Of a stretch of 64,000 bases of DNA, positions 59,814-64,000 are shown one piece after another (position 1 is the stretch's first letter; every line of letters starts with the position of its first letter). The notes below the pieces were generated by a model that saw only the letters and a program-made list of their open reading frames with translations, was not told the DNA's origin and did not search any database. Source of the DNA: Dokdonia donghaensis DSW-1 (lineage in GTDB: Bacteria; Bacteroidota; Bacteroidia; Flavobacteriales; Flavobacteriaceae); the NCBI RefSeq assembly GCF_001653755.1, contig NZ_CP015125.1, forward strand, positions 432,001-496,000. The letters run 5' to 3'. The position numbers were made by a program, and so were the translations under genes.

Positions 59814-60770
59814 TTGTCTACAAAAAAACATACAAGCCTTGCGCTTAAAATTATACTCCCACTCGTGGGAGTTTTTTTGGTCTGGTATCAACTTAGTAAA
59901 ATGAGTGGTGCAGAGCGCAGCGATATGTGGGAGGCTATAAAAACAGTAGACCCGATATGGATAATTATCTCATTACTTTTTGGTTTATTTAGTCATCTTT
60001 CAAGAGCTTATCGCTGGAAATTTTTGCTAGAACCTCTGGGCTACAAGCCTAGATTTAGTTCGAGCTTTATGGCAATTCTCATAGGTTACTTTGCAAATAC
60101 ATTTATTATACGATCTGGAGAAGTATTAAGGGGAGTTGCCATCTCACGCACAGACAACATACCGTTTGAAAAAGCCTTTGGAACTATTGTAGCAGAGCGC
60201 ATTGCAGACTTAATTGTACTTTTACTAGTTATGGCAACTGCTGTGGTTTTACAGTCTACTGCTCTTGTTTCTTATTTTAGAGATAATGCAAATCCTATTG
60301 GTTTTATTATACTTCTCATTGTCGGGATTGCGACGGGTATCATAGGGTTAAGATTACTTAAAACTTCCTCTCACTCATTTATTAAAAAGATAAGAGATTT
60401 TGGTCTTGGGCTTTTGGATGGCATCAAAAGCATACTTAAGATGAAGCATAATGGTGCTTTTATTTTTCACACGCTCTTCATATGGTTTATGTATATAGGA
60501 ATGTTTTGGGTAATGAAATTTACAGTACCCGGCATTGCAAGCGCACCACTAGGAGTAATTCTTGCATCTTTTGTAATAGGAGCTTTTGCTATGAGCGCGA
60601 CTAATGCTGGTATGGGTGTTTACCCTATAGCAATGGGTGCAATTTTTAGCTTCTTTGGTTATGAAGGAGGGATCATTTTTGGATGGTTACTCTGGGGTAC
60701 TCAAACTATTTTTAACGTGGTAGTAGGAGGTATTTGTGCCTTAATAGTACTCATATTTAATAAAGGCTGA
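59814..60770 (+). CDS. Lysylphosphatidylglycerol synthase TM-region family protein
   Basis: A 318-residue membrane protein with about 8 helices of the UPF0104/LPG_synthase_TM fold, without the soluble aminoacyl-transferase domain of MprF. Signatures are SHLSRAYRWKFLLEPLGYKP, RSGEVLRGVAISR and SATNAGMGVYPIAMG. It may be a lipid transporter or flippase. The start is TTG at 59814, 3 nt after panD, so it is translationally coupled to it. The conserved panC-panD-LPG order is found in many flavobacteria. Confidence 0.9.
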   Translation: MSTKKHTSLALKIILPLVGVFLVWYQLSKMSGAERSDMWEAIKTVDPIWIIISLLFGLFSHLSRAYRWKFLLEPLGYKPRFSSSFMAILIGYFANTFIIRSGEVLRGVAISRTDNIPFEKAFGTIVAERIADLIVLLLVMATAVVLQSTALVSYFRDNANPIGFIILLIVGIATGIIGLRLLKTSSHSFIKKIRDFGLGLLDGIKSILKMKHNGAFIFHTLFIWFMYIGMFWVMKFTVPGIASAPLGVILASFVIGAFAMSATNAGMGVYPIAMGAIFSFFGYEGGIIFGWLLWGTQTIFNVVVGGICALIVLIFNKG

Positions 60771-60815
60771 TTTTTTTTACTACATTAGGGCTTAGTAATC
60801 TAAAACAAGCCCCAA

Positions 60816-61961
60816 ATGAAATTACGTTTTTTCACACTCATTATCAGTTTTTTAAGCCTACCGCTATTTGCACAAATAGACTATAAAGAGCTTTCCTCAG
60901 ATATTCTAGGAGAGACGAGACAGCTTAAAATACAACTACCTCGTAATTATGAGGGTAATGTAGATAAAACCTACCCTATTATCATTGTTATGGATGGTGA
61001 TTACCTTTTTGAGCCTGTCGCTGGTAATGTAGATTACTATAGCTACTGGGAAGAAATGCCTCAAGTAATAGTTGTGGGCATTAATCAAGTAGAAAGTCGC
61101 AATGATGATACCTATTATGACGAGGTAAGCAACTTACCATCAGACACAGGTGCTTCGTTTTTTGAATTTGTAGGCCTAGAGTTAATGCCTTACCTAGATA
61201 AAAATTATAGAACAAGTACTTTTAGAATTGCAGTAGGCCACGATCTCACAGCAAATTTTATGAACTATTACCTTATGAAAGATCCAGCACTCTTTCAAGG
61301 ATATATATCTCTTAGCCCAGACATCGCTCCTCAAATGGAAGAACGACTTACTGCTAGGTTAGGAGCTATCGATCAAAAACTCTTTTATTACTTAGCTACT
61401 GGAACCGAAGATATAGGAGCCCTACGCAACTCTATTATCCAGCTAGACAGCCAGATTAAACAAGTTAAGAATGAAAGCTTGCAATACAATTTTGATAATT
61501 TTGAAGGAGCAACCCATTATTCTCTTGTGGGTAGAGCTATACCAAAGGCATTAGAGCAAATGTTTTCTGTGTATAGACCTATAAGCAAGACAGAATACAA
61601 AGAACGCTTACTCAAAAGCGACGCTCCGTATGACTATTTAATAGATAAATACACTACTGTAAAAGACCTCTTTGGCCTAGATGACCCTATACGAATCAAT
61701 GATTATGTTGCGACTGCAACAGCCTTAGAAAAGAAAGGAGACTGGACGGGGCTTGCAAACCTGGGGCAACTAGCTAGAAAACAATATCCAGAGACTATGC
61801 TAGGTAATTACTACCTAGCTTTATCTCTTGAAAAGGCTGGGGAACCTAAGAAAGCGATGCGCACTTATCAAAATGCATACCTATTAGAAGAAGTTTCTTT
61901 TCTTACTAAAGATCTTATGCTTGATCGAGCTGATAAAATAAAAGAGGATTTCGGATACTAA
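60816..61961 (+). CDS. Esterase-fold protein with altered nucleophile
   Basis: A 381-residue exported protein (signal MKLRFFTLIISFLSLPLFAQ). The alpha/beta-hydrolase domain (about 30-265, YPIIIVMDGDYLFE, ALFQGYISLSPD) resembles enterochelin-esterase-like proteins, but the nucleophile elbow usually GHSxGG reads GHDLTA: D143 takes the place of serine. A tetratricopeptide-like C-terminus (about 290-375, WTGLANLGQLARKQYPETMLGNYYLALSLEKAGEPKKAM) follows. It may be inactive or use aspartate. It follows the LPG gene after 45 nt. Confidence 0.85.
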   Translation: MKLRFFTLIISFLSLPLFAQIDYKELSSDILGETRQLKIQLPRNYEGNVDKTYPIIIVMDGDYLFEPVAGNVDYYSYWEEMPQVIVVGINQVESRNDDTYYDEVSNLPSDTGASFFEFVGLELMPYLDKNYRTSTFRIAVGHDLTANFMNYYLMKDPALFQGYISLSPDIAPQMEERLTARLGAIDQKLFYYLATGTEDIGALRNSIIQLDSQIKQVKNESLQYNFDNFEGATHYSLVGRAIPKALEQMFSVYRPISKTEYKERLLKSDAPYDYLIDKYTTVKDLFGLDDPIRINDYVATATALEKKGDWTGLANLGQLARKQYPETMLGNYYLALSLEKAGEPKKAMRTYQNAYLLEEVSFLTKDLMLDRADKIKEDFGY

Positions 61962-61978
61962 GTAGTGTAAAAAATAAT

Positions 61979-61998
61979 AACGCTTTCGCGAAAAAAAT
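61979..61998. repeat. 20-bp palindrome, copy 25 (half copy)
   Basis: 14/20 match: left arm and centre kept, right arm replaced by A-tract. 17 nt beyond the esterase-fold gene stop and directly before a terminator. Confidence 0.7.
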
Positions 61999-62036
61999 AA
62001 AAAGCTACCCACTATTAATGAATAGCTTTTTTTTTA
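61998..62036 (+). terminator. Terminator of the panC-panD-membrane-esterase unit
   Basis: Stem AAAAGCTA / TAGCTTTT with a long T tract; directly follows the half copy of the palindrome. Confidence 0.8.
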
Positions 62037-62201
62037 CACATACACTTCAGTCCCTCAAATGAAATGTATACCCTAAAAATCTTAAAAAACACAAATTATC
62101 GACCTATACTTTAGGTATAGTTTTTACCTAAACCACTGTCTTTTGTACAAAAACCCCACTTTTTTACAAAAAAAGTAACCATTACTAACAAGCCCCTTGA
62201 T

Positions 62202-63635
62202 TTGAACAACCTACAACAAAAAATATCATTTATACTTCTTGTATTTATTTCCACCCTTGCTGCTCACTCCCAAAAAGTAGCAGATGACCTAACGGTAACT
62301 TCATTTGAATTTATAAGAGACGTAGAAAATAAAATATCTAGTAGCACACTACTCAAAGAAGAGTTTAAGCCCATAGATGAAAAAGACCTAAACTGGGGAA
62401 GCGAAAACGGATGGTACTGGTTTAAAATTACGCTAGATCTTAAAGAAAGTGAAGAGGGTGTTTACCACTTCAAAGTACCTTCTATACACATTAAAAGTTT
62501 CTCTCTGTTTCAACACTCAAATGATTCTATAAAATACCTAGGCACTTCTGGAAATGACATTCATATTATAGAAAAACCAGAACTTGAGAGGCTTACCAGT
62601 GTCCCTGCAAAATTTAACAAGGGAGAAAACACATTTTATATACAGACTTTTTTCTGGCACGAGGCTTACTTCCCTCTTACCGTTGTAGATAATATCACAT
62701 ACCAGCGCAACAATATATCTACGCTTGCCTTTTCTGGTAGTTATTTTGGGTTTGCCCTTCTGGTAATCATCTTGAATCTATTTATGTATTTCACCTTTAA
62801 TGAGAAGGTATATTTATATTATGTTTATTTTCTGTTTGCCACCTCTGCAAGCATCTTTTATGATGATGGCTTTTTCTCCTATTTCTTTCCGGGGATTATT
62901 AAATATTATGACTTTATAGAGATGCTTTTACACTGGCTATGTGGTGTCACAGCTGCCTTATTCAGTTTTACATTTTTAAGAATAAACTCTGTAATGCCAC
63001 ACATAAAAAAGTGGTTTTATATCGCTCTATTTATAGCTGCAGGACTCTATATAGGGAGCTTGTTACTTGATAATTTCTATCTTTTTAGATCTGCTGGTTA
63101 TTTGATGTCTTCTCTACTTATAGGCTGCTGGTTATTATGCTGGTATATCGCTACAAAATACAGTTATGCCTATATACTTGTAATAGCATACCTTATACTA
63201 CTGTTTTCTTCCATAGGCCACTTTGCACTGCGAGTAACGGGGTATCAATTTATTGAGATTACTTCAAATCAAGTAAAATTTGGTGGTATTATAGAAATGC
63301 TCATTCTAGGCACAGCACTATTATATCGCTTTAAATTTATAAAAAGAGAAAACCACGACATACGTAACCAGCTAGAGCACTACGTAAGAGAGTTACAAAA
63401 TGTAGCCTCCTCAAAAGAGCAAACACTCCAAGAGAGTGTAGATCAAATAAGTACAAGTCACAATCTTTCTAAGCGCGAGACCGAAGTACTCTTAGAGCTA
63501 TCTAAAGGCTACACAAATAAACAAATAGGAGAAGCGTTACACATCTCTATAGCCACAGTAAAATTTCACACCAGTAATATTTATACAAAACTAGATGTGT
63601 CTAATAGGTCAGAAGTAATAGAGAAGGTAACCTAA
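62202..63635 (+). CDS. Membrane-anchored LuxR-type regulator with 7TM-DISM sensor
   Basis: A 477-residue one-component regulator. Signal peptide, then an extracellular 7TMR-DISM beta domain (about 25-170), seven transmembrane helices (about 180-380), a coiled coil, and a LuxR/GerE helix-turn-helix at the C-terminus (LSKRETEVLLELSKGYTNKQIGEALHISIATVKFHTSNIYTKL, about 420-465). DNA binding would therefore happen at the membrane. The start is TTG 62204's codon region at 62202, since no ATG fits. A perfect palindrome copy lies 6 nt past the stop. Confidence 0.88.
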   Translation: MNNLQQKISFILLVFISTLAAHSQKVADDLTVTSFEFIRDVENKISSSTLLKEEFKPIDEKDLNWGSENGWYWFKITLDLKESEEGVYHFKVPSIHIKSFSLFQHSNDSIKYLGTSGNDIHIIEKPELERLTSVPAKFNKGENTFYIQTFFWHEAYFPLTVVDNITYQRNNISTLAFSGSYFGFALLVIILNLFMYFTFNEKVYLYYVYFLFATSASIFYDDGFFSYFFPGIIKYYDFIEMLLHWLCGVTAALFSFTFLRINSVMPHIKKWFYIALFIAAGLYIGSLLLDNFYLFRSAGYLMSSLLIGCWLLCWYIATKYSYAYILVIAYLILLFSSIGHFALRVTGYQFIEITSNQVKFGGIIEMLILGTALLYRFKFIKRENHDIRNQLEHYVRELQNVASSKEQTLQESVDQISTSHNLSKRETEVLLELSKGYTNKQIGEALHISIATVKFHTSNIYTKLDVSNRSEVIEKVT

Positions 63636-63641
63636 TATGTT

Positions 63642-63661
63642 TACGCTTTCGCGAAAGCGTA
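63642..63661. repeat. 20-bp palindrome, copy 26
   Basis: Perfect copy, 6 nt beyond the stop of the membrane LuxR gene. Confidence 0.98.
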
Positions 63662-63766
63662 CTTACACCCTCTAAAACCTTACCCACCATCTTGTGTATA
63701 TCTTAGTGTCGCATCACCAGTATTACATCAAATGATTTCCTAATTTAGCCAAAAGCTTTTCTCTCA

Positions 63767-64000
63767 ATGGCCAAAATTAAAACCACCTTTTTCTGTCAAA
63801 ACTGCGGGACCCAATATGCCAAATGGCAGGGGCAATGCAACGCCTGTAAACAATGGAACACCATCGTAGAGGAAGTAGTACAAAAAGCCGACAAGAAAGA
63901 TTGGAAAAGCAGCACTACCAAAGTTTCAGGACTTACAAGAACAAGCAAGCCACTTAAAGTAGCAGATATCTCTACCGCCTCTGAAGCGCGTATGAATACA
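63767..64000 (+). CDS. radA: DNA repair protein RadA (Sms), N-terminal part
   Basis: The first 78 codons of a gene running off the window. MAKIKTTFFCQNCGTQYAKW is the RadA zinc finger, whose second pair follows as GQCNACKQWNT, then a variable linker SGLTRTSKPLKVADI typical of the family; the RecA-like domain lies beyond the end. ATG 63767 is the only reasonable start. It is independent of the upstream LuxR gene, from which it is separated by 131 nt. Confidence 0.95.
   Translation, partial: MAKIKTTFFCQNCGTQYAKWQGQCNACKQWNTIVEEVVQKADKKDWKSSTTKVSGLTRTSKPLKVADISTASEARMNT

Noticed and set aside
996..63661. The palindromes as a CRISPR array, an IS end or a phage attachment site
   Set aside because: Copies are scattered without regular spacing, no cas or transposase genes are present and there is no shared flanking sequence or target duplication.
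1..64000. tRNA, rRNA, prophage or genomic island
   Set aside because: No cloverleaf, rRNA, integrase or phage genes seen; composition looks uniform by eye.

Overview
The window looks like chromosomal DNA of a marine flavobacterium (Bacteroidota, Flavobacteriaceae; gene content and the abundant 20-bp palindrome remind me of Dokdonia or Krokinobacter, but that genus call is from memory). Support includes the promoter style (-7 boxes of the TAnnTTTG type, hardly any Shine-Dalgarno), families such as DUF4270 lipoproteins, a carboxypeptidase-regulatory-domain protein and a TonB receptor, and an atpD-atpC pair separate from the other ATP synthase genes. About 92-93% of the sequence is coding. I see no tRNA, rRNA, insertion sequence, prophage or CRISPR array.

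Layout. 1-973: end of a LytS-type kinase and its LytTR regulator. 1218-4654: a large lipoprotein and a secreted protein of unknown function. 4760-7178: tyrosine catabolism (hpd, hmgA). 7353-15047: a minus-strand operon carrying the complete four-enzyme trans-4-hydroxy-L-proline to 2-oxoglutarate route, with accessory DUF1272, DUF885 and ATP-grasp genes; a divergent AraC regulator (15180-16007) faces it. 16108-18492: response regulator, CHASE3-type kinase, response regulator. 18489-22742: a tightly coupled operon (DUF4230, P-loop kinase-like protein, MmcQ/YjbR, membrane MutS-like ATPase, membrane hydrolase). 22848-27839: secreted carboxypeptidase-regulatory-domain protein, two very small charged proteins, ThiE-like protein, thioredoxin, acetyl-CoA synthetase. 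28150-34684: TPR hybrid kinase, short SSB, RecQ, SLC13 transporter. 34714-35830: GTP cyclohydrolase II paralogue and TPMT-like methyltransferase. 35955-41283: an operon of two receiver proteins, a TonB-dependent receptor and a YfiR-domain histidine kinase. 41488-48622: JmjC-like cupin and the biotin genes bioB, bioA, bioD, bioF, with a ketoacyl synthase among them. 48708-51800: M61 peptidase and a DUF2975/DUF2975/XRE cassette. 51886-58477: atpC, atpD, glmS, DUF4270 lipoprotein and an N-terminal-only GT5 protein. 58587-64000: panC, panD, an LPG-synthase-type membrane protein, an esterase-fold protein lacking the catalytic serine, a membrane-tethered LuxR regulator, and the start of radA.

The outstanding feature is a perfect 20-bp palindrome, TACGCTTTCGCGAAAGCGTA, with 26 recognisable copies (10 perfect, 21 with an intact 14-bp core), about one per 2.5 kb. 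Fourteen lie in the small intergenic fraction, and ten of those sit within 25 bp downstream of a stop codon. Twelve lie inside genes, where they are read in all three frames as AFAKA, TLSRK or RFRES peptides without breaking the protein. This behaves like a dispersed or selected element rather than a gene-specific regulatory site, and it is the best candidate here for an undescribed system. A second theme is seven genes whose -7 box ends only 4-5 nt before the start codon, which predicts leaderless mRNAs.
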